NCBI GenBank assembly: GCA_017437125.1
Contig: JAFSBV010000021.1
Location: forward strand, 1 to 64,000
Source of the DNA: Bacteroidales bacterium
Lineage (GTDB): Bacteria > Bacteroidota > Bacteroidia > Bacteroidales > UBA932
Length of the DNA stretch: 64,000 bases
Direction of reading: 5' to 3'
Below are positions 45,832-54,602 of this stretch, in pieces; position 1 is the stretch's first letter, and each line of letters opens with the position of its first letter. A program made the translations under genes and the position numbers. The notes beneath the pieces were generated by a model, which searched no databases, was not told the origin of the DNA, and saw only the letters and a list, made by a program, of their open reading frames with translations.

Positions 45832-47016
45832 ATGACGATAAGCAAGGTAATAAATAAGGTTGCAGTGGTCTTGACGGCCATCTGCACCTTATTTGTTTCT
45901 TCATGTGACGAGCAGACTGATGACGGACTGAGCGTTACGCTGAAGTCAGGCAATGTTACGGCTGAGGCCGGACAGATGTTTGTCAGTGTCACCAGCAGTA
46001 CATCTTGGACATTATATATGACAGCCGAGGACGGAGAGGATGGAACAGACTGGGCCAGTCTGAACGTAACTTCCGGAACCGGAAACAAAAGCAACGTCAT
46101 ATTGACATACGAGGCGAATGATGGCGAGGACTCGCGTTCTATCTCGATAGTGGTCGATAACGGCAGAAACTGGGCGAAATGCATCTTTACCCAGCCTGGA
46201 CTCGGCCAGCAGGGAGGAGAGGAACCGCTTCCTCAGCCGGAACTCGATCTGACGAAGACAGGGTGGCTGGAACTTCCGGCAATGGACGATCCAGACCTCG
46301 GCTACTACAGCCACAGCTTCGAGATGAACGGTCAGAAGTACCGCAACTACTCTTTCGGATGGAGCCAGACCGACCTTGTGGCTCACTGGGTCGCATATCC
46401 TCTTTGTTCAATATATACGAATAAAAGGGTTAACCGTACCGATGAATGGGCATATGACCCGCTTCTCGGACCGGAATTCTCGTCCGCTCCTTTCGGCGGC
46501 TACGGGGGATCATACGCAAGAGGCCATCAGGTACCTTCGGCAGACCGTCTGTGCTGCCGTGAAGCCAATGTGCAGACCTTCTATGGAACGAACATGACTC
46601 CGCAGAACAACGGACATAACGGGGGCATATGGCAGGATATCGAAAGCTATGTCCGCAATATTGCCAACAAGTCAGATACGACATACGTGGTTTCCGGATG
46701 CATGGTGAAGGACAGTCAGAATTTCACACAAGACTCAGACGGCAAGAAGATGACCGTGCCTACGGCATATTTCAAGGCAGTCCTCCGTTACACCAAGTCA
46801 TCGACCTTGAGCACATGGGCTGCAATGGCGTTCTATACGGAGCACAAGGATTATCCTGACAATACGCCTTTCAAGACCATCGCCATGTCTGTCGATGAAC
46901 TTGAGGATGTCACCGGCCTTGACTTCTTTGTCAATCTTCCTGAAAAACTCGGTGAGAAACGCGCATCGGAACTTGAGGCGGAAGACCCTGTGACCAATTC
47001 CGTATGGGGACTGTAA
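45832..47016 (+). CDS. DNA/RNA non-specific endonuclease (NUC1 family), lipoprotein
   Basis: 394 residues. Lipobox VSSC (Cys25), BACON-type domain (~33-122), then the betabetaalpha-metal nuclease. Catalytic motif ARGHQVPSADR around His232 (the common DRGH Asp is Ala here), and metal-site residues in YGTNMTPQNNGHNGGIWQDIE (Asn254, Asn259/260). Degrades single- and double-stranded DNA and RNA into oligonucleotides in the known family. Surface exposure is inferred from the lipid anchor. In one transcript with the OB lipoprotein before and the phosphatase-type nuclease after. Confidence 0.88.
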   Translation: MTISKVINKVAVVLTAICTLFVSSCDEQTDDGLSVTLKSGNVTAEAGQMFVSVTSSTSWTLYMTAEDGEDGTDWASLNVTSGTGNKSNVILTYEANDGEDSRSISIVVDNGRNWAKCIFTQPGLGQQGGEEPLPQPELDLTKTGWLELPAMDDPDLGYYSHSFEMNGQKYRNYSFGWSQTDLVAHWVAYPLCSIYTNKRVNRTDEWAYDPLLGPEFSSAPFGGYGGSYARGHQVPSADRLCCREANVQTFYGTNMTPQNNGHNGGIWQDIESYVRNIANKSDTTYVVSGCMVKDSQNFTQDSDGKKMTVPTAYFKAVLRYTKSSTLSTWAAMAFYTEHKDYPDNTPFKTIAMSVDELEDVTGLDFFVNLPEKLGEKRASELEAEDPVTNSVWGL

Positions 47017-47033
47017 AAAGATAAGACACCAAT

Positions 47034-48113
47034 ATGAAAAAGATACTCTACATACTGATCGCACTGACGCTATTCAGCACAGGTGCATCTGCTCAGAAGA
47101 ATGGTGAAAAGAACCATGTCATAGGATTCTACAATCTCGAGAATCTCTTTGACACATACGACGATCCTGCGAAGAACGACGAGGAATTCCTCCCGGAAGG
47201 AAAAAACAAATGGACTGAGGCGAAATATCAGAAGAAGCTTCAGAACATGGCCAAGGTCATAAAGTCCATGAAGGAGGAGAACGGAGCATGGCATGCCCTT
47301 CTCGGAGTGTCTGAAATAGAGAACAGGCTTGTGCTCGAGGATCTCGTCATGGAGCCTCAGATAGCGGAAGCGAATTATCAGATCGTCCATTATGACGGTC
47401 CGGACAGACGAGGCGTGGATGTGGCTCTCCTCTATAATCCTAAGGTATTCACCTTCCTCGACAGCGAATCTATTCCTTTCACATTCGAGGGCAGCTCGAT
47501 CGACTGGATCCAGTCTCAGGAGGAAAGGGACTATTTCAGGACACGTGATATCCTCATGGTTCACGGAACTATTGACGGTGAACATTTTGCGATATATGTG
47601 GCCCATCTTCCATCACGCTCCGGCGGCAAGAAGGGGGGCAACCAGCTTCGCGACAGAGGAGGCGAGATAATGTATAATCATGCGATGGAGATGCAGAAGA
47701 AATATCCGGGCATAAAGATAGTCTGCATGGGTGATATGAACGACAACCCGACAGACACGAGCATGGCTGAATACCTTCACGGACTCGAGAACAAGGCTGA
47801 CGTGACCGACACTGATTTCTTCTCGCCTTTCCTGTCGATGCTCAAGGCAGGATTCGGCTCCCTCGCATATCAGGGAGTATGGAGCATATATGACCTTCTT
47901 CTGGTCAACAATGCCCTTGCAAACCCTCAGGAAGGCACATTCGGACTCCGTCAGCTCCATAAGAAGGGATTTTACGGACGCATTTATAACCCTAAGTTCC
48001 TGACCAACCAGAAAGGACAGTACAAGGGTACACCGTTCAGAACCTTCTCCAACGGAGCTTTCATCGGAGGCTACAGCGACCATTATCCGACTTATATCGT
48101 AATAACCAAATAG
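47034..48113 (+). CDS. Secreted endonuclease/exonuclease/phosphatase-family enzyme
   Basis: 359 residues, signal peptide (MKKILYILIALTLFSTGASA), 17 bases after the NUC1 gene. All EEP catalytic motifs are visible: FYNLENLFD, GVSEIENR, VALLYNPKVF, VAHLPSRSGGK, MGDMNDNPTD, and the final GGYSDHYPTYI (Asp-His). No lipobox, so likely periplasmic or secreted. Could cut the oligonucleotides made by NUC1 or strip phosphate; related EEP genes occur beside TonB receptors in many Bacteroidota. Confidence 0.85.
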   Translation: MKKILYILIALTLFSTGASAQKNGEKNHVIGFYNLENLFDTYDDPAKNDEEFLPEGKNKWTEAKYQKKLQNMAKVIKSMKEENGAWHALLGVSEIENRLVLEDLVMEPQIAEANYQIVHYDGPDRRGVDVALLYNPKVFTFLDSESIPFTFEGSSIDWIQSQEERDYFRTRDILMVHGTIDGEHFAIYVAHLPSRSGGKKGGNQLRDRGGEIMYNHAMEMQKKYPGIKIVCMGDMNDNPTDTSMAEYLHGLENKADVTDTDFFSPFLSMLKAGFGSLAYQGVWSIYDLLLVNNALANPQEGTFGLRQLHKKGFYGRIYNPKFLTNQKGQYKGTPFRTFSNGAFIGGYSDHYPTYIVITK

Positions 48114-48119
48114 GAAAGG

Positions 48120-48263
48120 AGATTTCTCCACTCGCTTCGCTCGGTCGAAATGACAGTGTTGTTAAGCCGGTTGAAATGACAGTGTTGATAAGCCGGTCGA
48201 AATGACAGGATGACATGTTTAAGTGTCATTTCGAGCGAGGCCGCAGGCCGAGTCGAGAAATCT
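48120..48263. repeat. Composite inverted repeat with 26-bp tandem units
   Basis: Outer ends agatttctc (48120-48128) and gagaaatct (48255-48263) face each other, each next to a 'cgaaatgaca/tgtcatttcg' block with GC-rich dyads. Between them gaaatgacagtgttg-type units of 26 bases repeat at 48147-48172 and 48173-48198, with a partial third. Lies directly upstream of the second TonB receptor. Confidence 0.8.
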
Positions 48264-48279
48264 GCATAATGACAACAAA

Positions 48280-51240
48280 ATGATAAAGAAAGCATTACTA
48301 TTCATCACGGCACTGCTTTGCTCATCCGCTCTTTTCGCCCAGAGCAACGACTGGGGAGGAGTGAAGGGTACGGTCGTGAACCGTGCCGGCAGAGCACCTA
48401 TTGCTGAAGCGGCATTGACCATCTCCCAGAATGGCGAGACCGTAGCTTCCGCAACATCTGATGCTGAAGGTAAGTTCCTCATCGAGAACCTTCCGAACGG
48501 AATGTATGATATGACGATTAAGGCTCCGGGTTTTCTGGATGCCAATGTCAATGTGACGGTCGAGGGTTATGTAAAGGATCTGATCTTTGTGGGAATGGTC
48601 ATCGAACAGGTAGTCATGGATGTCGATGATTCCAATTTCGCTGAATTCGATATGGATGATTCGGGATTCGAGGATGCCCCTTCCATTCTTTTCGACAGCA
48701 ATGACCCGTTCACGGACATCGCCAGCTTCGGCTTCAGCAACATCCGCTTCAAGAACAGAGGTTATACGAATGAATCTCAGGACGTATATCTCAGCGGCAT
48801 CAGAATGAACGACGCCATCACGGGATATTCTCCGTTTTCACTCTGGAGCGGTCTCAACGAGGCTATGAGAAGCAAGGAAAGCACTATAGGAAACGAGGTC
48901 TCCGACTATGGCTATGGCGGTTACAACGGAGTTACGAACATCCATGCGATGCCTTCAAGCGTACGTACGGGATGGAGGTTCAGCGCCCTCACCAACAGTG
49001 CCCTCTACCGCCTCCGCCTCATGGCCACATATGCATCAGGCGAGCTTGACAACGGATGGTCATACGCATTCAACGTATCTGCCCGTCTCGGTGGAAACGA
49101 TTGGGTGAAAGGAGTTTACTACCGTAATTTCGCATATTACTTCGGAGTTGAGAAGAAATTCGGAGACATCCACAGGATCGGTCTCGTGACTTTCGCCGCT
49201 CCGGGCCAGCGCGGTGCACAGAATGCATCGACCCAGGAGGTATATGACCTGATCGGTGACAACATGTACAACAGCAATTGGGGATATCAGAACGGCAGAG
49301 TGCGCAATGCGCGTGTCCGCAAGACATTCGAGCCGATAACCATCCTCAAATATACCGCGACTCCTTCAGACGACCTTGAGGCTTCTGCTACAGTGCTCTG
49401 GCGTACAGGAAAGAACGGATATACCGCGATGGACTGGTATGATGCGGCTGATCCGCGTCCGGACTATTACCGCAACCTTCCAAGCTATTACTGGATGGAG
49501 GACGAGGATTACGACAGGCAGAATTTCGAGAAATACGCATGGGCGAAGGATGCATGGGTAAACGACTATCCTCAATACACCCATCTTGATTGGGACCGTC
49601 TCTATAACGTGAACTGGAACAACTACGATGCAGACGGACTCCGCCGCTCTAAGTATGCGGTCGAGGAACGTCGCGTGGATCAGAACGATATCAATCTCAA
49701 TGCAAGCCTGAAATGGACTGCAGGCAAGATATTCACACTTACAGGAGGCATCAATTACAAGTGGAACCGTACAGAGTACTACAAGAAGATGGACGATCTT
49801 CTCGGAGGTGACTACTATATCAATATCGACCAGTTCGCGGAACGTGATTTCGCATCCTCGCCTGCTATGGTTCAGAACGACCTCGACTATTACCTGGCAC
49901 ATGGTGAAGCACAGTCGCTCCAGCAGGGAGACAAATACGGCTATGACTATTATGCACATGTCCGCAAGGCTAATGCATGGGCTAACGGATCTCTCGACCT
50001 CGGTGCTTTCAAGGCAGATCTTGCGGCACAGATAGGATATGAGAAGTTCTGGAGGGAAGGACTTGTCAGGAAGGGTCTTTTCGCAGGACTTGATGACAAT
50101 GGAAACGAGTTCATCATCGACGGAAAGAATCTCACTTCATATGAAATGGTGAACGGAGTTAAGACTCCGATCACCTCGAAGGGCAATTCTGCAGTCTCTG
50201 ACTTCCTTACATATTCGGCAAAGCTCGGTCTTCAATATCATATCGACGGAGGCCACAGAATATATGCAAATGCAGCTTATTACAATGATGCCCCTACATT
50301 TGCCCAGTCATTCATCTCGCCTCGTACACGAAACTCTCTTGTGCCGAATCTCGAGACGATGAAGACCACTTCTGCAGACATCAACTATCAGTTCAGCAAC
50401 AACGGATACAATTTCCGCATCACCGGTTTCTGGACCACCATCAAGGACCAGACGGACATGATGAGCTTCTATGATGACTCGCAGAATTCGTTCACGAACT
50501 TCGCCATGAGCGGCATCGATCAGCGTCATATGGGCGTGGAGTTCGGATTCAAGATCCCTGTATTTGTCCAGGGTCTTTCAGTAGAGGGAGCCTTCAGCTG
50601 GGGTGAATATATATATACATCGACTCCGCGCATGACTCAGACAGTTGACAACAGTGCCGAGGTGATATTCGACAACCAGGCTGTTCCTTACTGGGCAAGC
50701 AGTCCGGTATTCAGAAAGACCGTAATGGACGGCGAAACTGTATATGAGACAGATCTCAACGGCGATCCTGTGGTCGAGAGCTGGCAGAAGCATTACGTTC
50801 CTTCAACTCCACAGCTTGCAGCCGATCTCGGACTCAACTACAGGACGAATTCATATTGGTTCTTCGAACTTCACGGTCAGTATTTCGCGAACTCGTACCT
50901 CGACATGAACCCTCTCTACAGGACGGATATGGCTACAGCCGGTCCTGACGGAATCGTTACACCTGTGGAGATCGAATACATGACGGCTCAGGAGAGGTTC
51001 GACCCTGTATTCCTTCTCAACGCGAGCATCGGAAAGTCGTGGTATATCGACCGCAAGTACAACTTCGGATTCTCCCTCAACCTTCAGAACATGCTGAATA
51101 ACAGGATGGTAAAGACCGGAGGTTACGAGCAGACCCGTCTGATCGACAGCAAGAGCATGGAGAGATACTACCGGTTTGATTCGAAGTATTTCTATATGCA
51201 GGGCTTTAATTATATGTTGAACCTCTATTTCAGATTCTAA
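48280..51240 (+). CDS. TonB-dependent receptor (CarboxypepD_reg type)
   Basis: 986 residues from ATG 48280; the frame extends 19 codons upstream into the repeat and is rejected there because MIKKALLFITALLCSSALFAQ is a normal signal peptide. CarboxypepD_reg domain (~30-105: VVNRAGRAPIAEAALTIS), a plug region (NIRFKNRGYTNESQDVYLSGIRMND), and a long beta-barrel ending MLNLYFRF, with terminal Phe. Followed by the DUF5689 lipoprotein, an arrangement typical of nutrient-uptake pairs. Substrate unknown; nucleic acid or its products are suggested by neighbours. Confidence 0.9.
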   Translation: MIKKALLFITALLCSSALFAQSNDWGGVKGTVVNRAGRAPIAEAALTISQNGETVASATSDAEGKFLIENLPNGMYDMTIKAPGFLDANVNVTVEGYVKDLIFVGMVIEQVVMDVDDSNFAEFDMDDSGFEDAPSILFDSNDPFTDIASFGFSNIRFKNRGYTNESQDVYLSGIRMNDAITGYSPFSLWSGLNEAMRSKESTIGNEVSDYGYGGYNGVTNIHAMPSSVRTGWRFSALTNSALYRLRLMATYASGELDNGWSYAFNVSARLGGNDWVKGVYYRNFAYYFGVEKKFGDIHRIGLVTFAAPGQRGAQNASTQEVYDLIGDNMYNSNWGYQNGRVRNARVRKTFEPITILKYTATPSDDLEASATVLWRTGKNGYTAMDWYDAADPRPDYYRNLPSYYWMEDEDYDRQNFEKYAWAKDAWVNDYPQYTHLDWDRLYNVNWNNYDADGLRRSKYAVEERRVDQNDINLNASLKWTAGKIFTLTGGINYKWNRTEYYKKMDDLLGGDYYINIDQFAERDFASSPAMVQNDLDYYLAHGEAQSLQQGDKYGYDYYAHVRKANAWANGSLDLGAFKADLAAQIGYEKFWREGLVRKGLFAGLDDNGNEFIIDGKNLTSYEMVNGVKTPITSKGNSAVSDFLTYSAKLGLQYHIDGGHRIYANAAYYNDAPTFAQSFISPRTRNSLVPNLETMKTTSADINYQFSNNGYNFRITGFWTTIKDQTDMMSFYDDSQNSFTNFAMSGIDQRHMGVEFGFKIPVFVQGLSVEGAFSWGEYIYTSTPRMTQTVDNSAEVIFDNQAVPYWASSPVFRKTVMDGETVYETDLNGDPVVESWQKHYVPSTPQLAADLGLNYRTNSYWFFELHGQYFANSYLDMNPLYRTDMATAGPDGIVTPVEIEYMTAQERFDPVFLLNASIGKSWYIDRKYNFGFSLNLQNMLNNRMVKTGGYEQTRLIDSKSMERYYRFDSKYFYMQGFNYMLNLYFRF

Positions 51241-51347
51241 AGATTCCTCGTCTCGGCTTCCAGCCTTGCTCGGAATGACAGTATGACTCAAGAAGAATGA
51301 AGTATGATTGGTGTCATTTCGACCGAACGAAGTGAGTGGAGAAATCT
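51241..51347. repeat. Second composite inverted repeat copy
   Basis: Left part agattcctcg...cggaatgacag (51241-51281) and right part gtgtcatttcga...gagaaatct (51311-51347), the same head-to-head design as 48120-48263 but without the tandem units. Placed just before the DUF5689 lipoprotein gene. Confidence 0.75.
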
Positions 51348-51362
51348 ATGACAATTAAAGTT

Positions 51363-52397
51363 ATGAAGAAAATATACATATTACTGGCTGCAATGGTCCT
51401 CTTCGCCGGATGTGAGGAGTTCCAGCCTGTCTTCACAGGCAAATATCCTGACCCTCAGGAGCAGTACATATATACGGATGCTGATTTCGGAAAATTTACA
51501 TCCATAGCCGATCTCAAGGCAATGTATGCCGAGAACGGCAACAAGCCTTATACTGTCGAGAAGAATTGTGTCATCAAAGGTCAGGTGACTACCTCGGATC
51601 AGGTAGGAAACCTTTACAAGAGCCTTTATATCCAGGACGAGACAGCCGGCATCGAAGTCAAGATCGGCAAGAACGGCCTTTACAACGAGTACAAGCTCGG
51701 CCAGTGGATATATATTGACTGTTCAGGCCTGACAGTAGGTGACTACAACGGAATGATCAACATCGGCTATTCCGACCCGACAGGAGAATACGAGACGGGC
51801 TATCTCGAGCATGCCTACATCATCAACGAGCATGTATTCAAAGGTGAATACGGTGATCCGGTAAAGCCGGTGGTGGTGAAGGAGGCCGACCTGCATAAGG
51901 ACGTTAATCTCGGCCGTCTCGTGACCATAGAGAATCTGAAGTATGATGACCATATCTTCATCCTCGCATATGTCGATCCTAACGGAAACAGGAAGGATTA
52001 CACCAACAACGGAATATTCATCGACGAGGAAGGCCCGGACAACTACGGCGTGACCACATGGGCATGTTCCGAAAGCAAATGGAAGGAATATCTCAATGCC
52101 GGCAATTTTGACAGCGTAGAGGCTGCCGGAACCACAGTCGGAGCCCTCAGAAAGGGCAAGGGAATCGGTTCCATGGCATATTCGGTGAGCCAGTACTTCA
52201 AGATGGGAAAGACCGATGTACAGGTGCGTACCAGCGGATATGCCCGTTTTGCAGACACCGAGATCCCTCAGGAGGTGCTTGACGGAAAGGCCACCGTATC
52301 ATTTACCGGTATCCTTACAGAGTACAAGGGCGCAGCCCAGTTCACCCTCATCGATCTTGACGGTGTCAGAAAGACCGACGGCACAAACTGGTATTGA
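51363..52397 (+). CDS. DUF5689 lipoprotein
   Basis: 344 residues from ATG 51363 (an upstream in-frame ATG at 51336 falls in the repeat). Lipobox VLFAGC (Cys16). TSIADLKAMYA, YTVEKNCVIKGQVTTSD, and SLYIQDETAGIEVKIGKNGLY are the DUF5689 pattern, an OB-like fold; a second such half follows (EVLDGKATVSFTGILTEYKGAAQFTLIDL). DUF5689 proteins commonly accompany TonB receptors and EEP nucleases in Bacteroidota. Probably the surface binding partner of the preceding receptor. Confidence 0.8.
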   Translation: MKKIYILLAAMVLFAGCEEFQPVFTGKYPDPQEQYIYTDADFGKFTSIADLKAMYAENGNKPYTVEKNCVIKGQVTTSDQVGNLYKSLYIQDETAGIEVKIGKNGLYNEYKLGQWIYIDCSGLTVGDYNGMINIGYSDPTGEYETGYLEHAYIINEHVFKGEYGDPVKPVVVKEADLHKDVNLGRLVTIENLKYDDHIFILAYVDPNGNRKDYTNNGIFIDEEGPDNYGVTTWACSESKWKEYLNAGNFDSVEAAGTTVGALRKGKGIGSMAYSVSQYFKMGKTDVQVRTSGYARFADTEIPQEVLDGKATVSFTGILTEYKGAAQFTLIDLDGVRKTDGTNWY

Positions 52398-52414
52398 TCC
52401 TCCCGATCTCTCCC

Positions 52415-52480
52415 GATCCCTCCTGAGCTCCTTCTGTCATCCTGAGCTCCTCCTGTCATCCTGAGCGCAGCGAAGGATCT
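52415..52480. repeat. Tandem and dispersed repeat cluster
   Basis: Three tandem-like tcctgagctcctyctg units (about 52421-52456) lead into a full copy tgtcatcctgagcg...cgaaggatct (52454-52480). Directly upstream of the M3 peptidase gene. Confidence 0.75.
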
Positions 52481-52505
52481 ATATAAGAATCAAACAATCC
52501 GAAAT

Positions 52506-54512
52506 ATGAAAAAAGTATTATTTGCACTTTCAATCATCATGGCAGCAGTTTCCTGCAACAGAGTGAACCCGTTCCTCGGAGAATGGGAAACACCTTACGG
52601 TATTCCTGATTTCAACCAGATTCAGGAGAAACACTATATCCCTGCAATTGAATACGGCATCCGCCAGCAGCAGGGTGAAATCGACGCGATCATCGCAAAT
52701 CCGGACGCTCCTACATTCGAAAACGTAGTTGAGGCATATGAGCGTTCAGGTGCGGTTCTTGACCGTGTTTCGATGGTTCTCTTCAATGTTTCCGAGTCAG
52801 ATGCGACAGAGTCTCTCCAGAAGATCGTAGAGCAGGCTCTTCCTCTCATTTCCGTTCATAGCGACAATATCTTCATGAATCCGTACTTCTTCAAGAAGGT
52901 GGAGGCTCTTTATAACGATATCGAGAATCTCGGTCTCAACCAGGAGCAGAAGATGGCTCTCAAGAAGCTCTACAACTCATTCGTGAACAATGGTATCGCC
53001 CTCAGCGAGGCCGATCAGGCACGCATGCGAGAGATCAACCTCGAGCTTTCTTCGCTTTCAAATACATTCGGAAACAACCTTCTTGCAGAGAACAATGCAT
53101 TTGCTGAGGAATTCGGCATTTCAGTTTCAGAATATGGCGGAGCGATGGCTGCAACAGAAGACCGTGCCCTCCGTGAGAAGATGTTCAAGGCATATGCCTC
53201 ACGTGGCAACAACGGCAACGAATATGACAACAAGGACCTGATTGTCAAGACTATGGCACTCCGTATCGAGAAGGCGAAGCTCCTCGGATACGATACACCG
53301 GCAGATATGATCCTTCATGACAAGATGGCCGGCAGTGCTGAGACAGTGGATGAATTCCTTTCAAGCCTCATGGCCCCTGCCATCGCTAAGGCAAAGGAAG
53401 AGATCGCTGACATGCAGGCTGTTATGGACGAGGATATCAAGGCAGGCCTTCTTCCTGAGGGCAGCGTGATCGAGCCATGGGACTGGGCATATTACACTGA
53501 AAAGGTGCGTAAGGCTAAATATGCACTCGACGAGGAGCAGACAAAGCCATATTTCCAGATGGAGAACGTGCGTCAGGGCGTATTCGACCTCACCACAAAG
53601 CTTTGGGGACTTCAGTACGAGAAGCTCGAGGATATTCCTGTATATCATCCTGAGGTTGAGGGATTCAAGGTGACAGATGCAGACGGCTCGCTCATCGGTG
53701 TGATCCTCACAGACTATTTCCCACGCAGCACAAAGAGAGGCGGTGCATGGATGACCAACTTCGTGAATCAGGAGGTTCTTGACGGAGAGGATATACGTCC
53801 TGTAATCGTGAACGTAGGAAACTTTGCCAAGCCGGCTGACGGCAAGCCTTCACTCCTTACCCTCGACAATGTAGAGACTCTTTTCCATGAGTTCGGACAT
53901 GCACTTCACGGTCTTCTCAGTCAGTGTACATACAAGAGCGTGAGCGGAACATCCGTAGCACGTGACTTTGTGGAGCTTCCTTCACAGATCATGGAGAACT
54001 GGGCATTCCAGAAGGAGGTTCTTGCTGATTATGCACGTCATTATGAGACCGGTGAGATCATTCCTGACGCACTCGTGGAGAAGATCGAAGCTGCCGGCAA
54101 CTTCAATCAGGGCTTCATGACTACAGAGCTCGCAGCTGCTTCAATCCTTGACCTCAAGTGGCATATGCTTGATTCTGTAGAGGGTCTCGATCCTATGGCA
54201 TTCGAGGCGGAGGCATGTAAGGAAATGGGTCTCATCGACGAGATCATCCCTCGTTACCGCAGCACATATTTCGCCCACATCTTCAGCGGCGGATACAGTG
54301 CAGGATATTACAGCTACCTTTGGGCAGAGGTACTTGACAAGGATGCATTCGAGCTCTTCCTCGAGAAGGGAATCTTCGACAAGGAGACAGCAATGTCATT
54401 CCGCCGCAATGTCCTCGAGAAGGGTGGCAGCGATGAGCCGATGGATCTCTACCGCCGCTTCCGTGGCGCAGATCCTGATGCAGGTGCCCTCCTCCGTGGT
54501 CGCGGACTTTAA
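52506..54512 (+). CDS. dcp: M3-family metallopeptidase (peptidyl-dipeptidase Dcp-like), lipoprotein
   Basis: 668 residues. Lipobox AAVSC (Cys17), unlike cytosolic Dcp, so membrane-anchored. Zinc site LFHEFGHALHG (about residue 461) with a downstream Glu; M3 motifs YGIPDFNQIQEKHYIPAIEYG and FSGGYSAGYYSYLWAEVLDKD. Removes dipeptides from oligopeptides. Last in the 38.7-54.5 kb cluster: it could digest protein bound to nucleic acid, or be unrelated. Codon bias is strong. Confidence 0.92.
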   Translation: MKKVLFALSIIMAAVSCNRVNPFLGEWETPYGIPDFNQIQEKHYIPAIEYGIRQQQGEIDAIIANPDAPTFENVVEAYERSGAVLDRVSMVLFNVSESDATESLQKIVEQALPLISVHSDNIFMNPYFFKKVEALYNDIENLGLNQEQKMALKKLYNSFVNNGIALSEADQARMREINLELSSLSNTFGNNLLAENNAFAEEFGISVSEYGGAMAATEDRALREKMFKAYASRGNNGNEYDNKDLIVKTMALRIEKAKLLGYDTPADMILHDKMAGSAETVDEFLSSLMAPAIAKAKEEIADMQAVMDEDIKAGLLPEGSVIEPWDWAYYTEKVRKAKYALDEEQTKPYFQMENVRQGVFDLTTKLWGLQYEKLEDIPVYHPEVEGFKVTDADGSLIGVILTDYFPRSTKRGGAWMTNFVNQEVLDGEDIRPVIVNVGNFAKPADGKPSLLTLDNVETLFHEFGHALHGLLSQCTYKSVSGTSVARDFVELPSQIMENWAFQKEVLADYARHYETGEIIPDALVEKIEAAGNFNQGFMTTELAAASILDLKWHMLDSVEGLDPMAFEAEACKEMGLIDEIIPRYRSTYFAHIFSGGYSAGYYSYLWAEVLDKDAFELFLEKGIFDKETAMSFRRNVLEKGGSDEPMDLYRRFRGADPDAGALLRGRGL

Positions 54513-54552
54513 TCGGTGCAACGCAACTTGCTGAGTATCAAGAATATAAAAC

Positions 54553-54584
54553 AAAAGCCTGCCGTCCTTTGACGGCAGGCTTTT
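54553..54584. terminator. Bidirectional terminator between M3 peptidase and GH92
   Basis: 14-bp perfect stem AAAAGCCTGCCGTC/GACGGCAGGCTTTT (54553-54566, 54571-54584) with a 4-base loop; the A/T ends suit both strands. Confidence 0.9.
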
Positions 54585-54602
54585 AGTGTAAAGCGTTGAA
54601 TG

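Noticed and set aside
48120-48263. CRISPR array from the 26-bp units
   Set aside because: Only two full units, directly abutting with no spacers, and no cas genes in the window.
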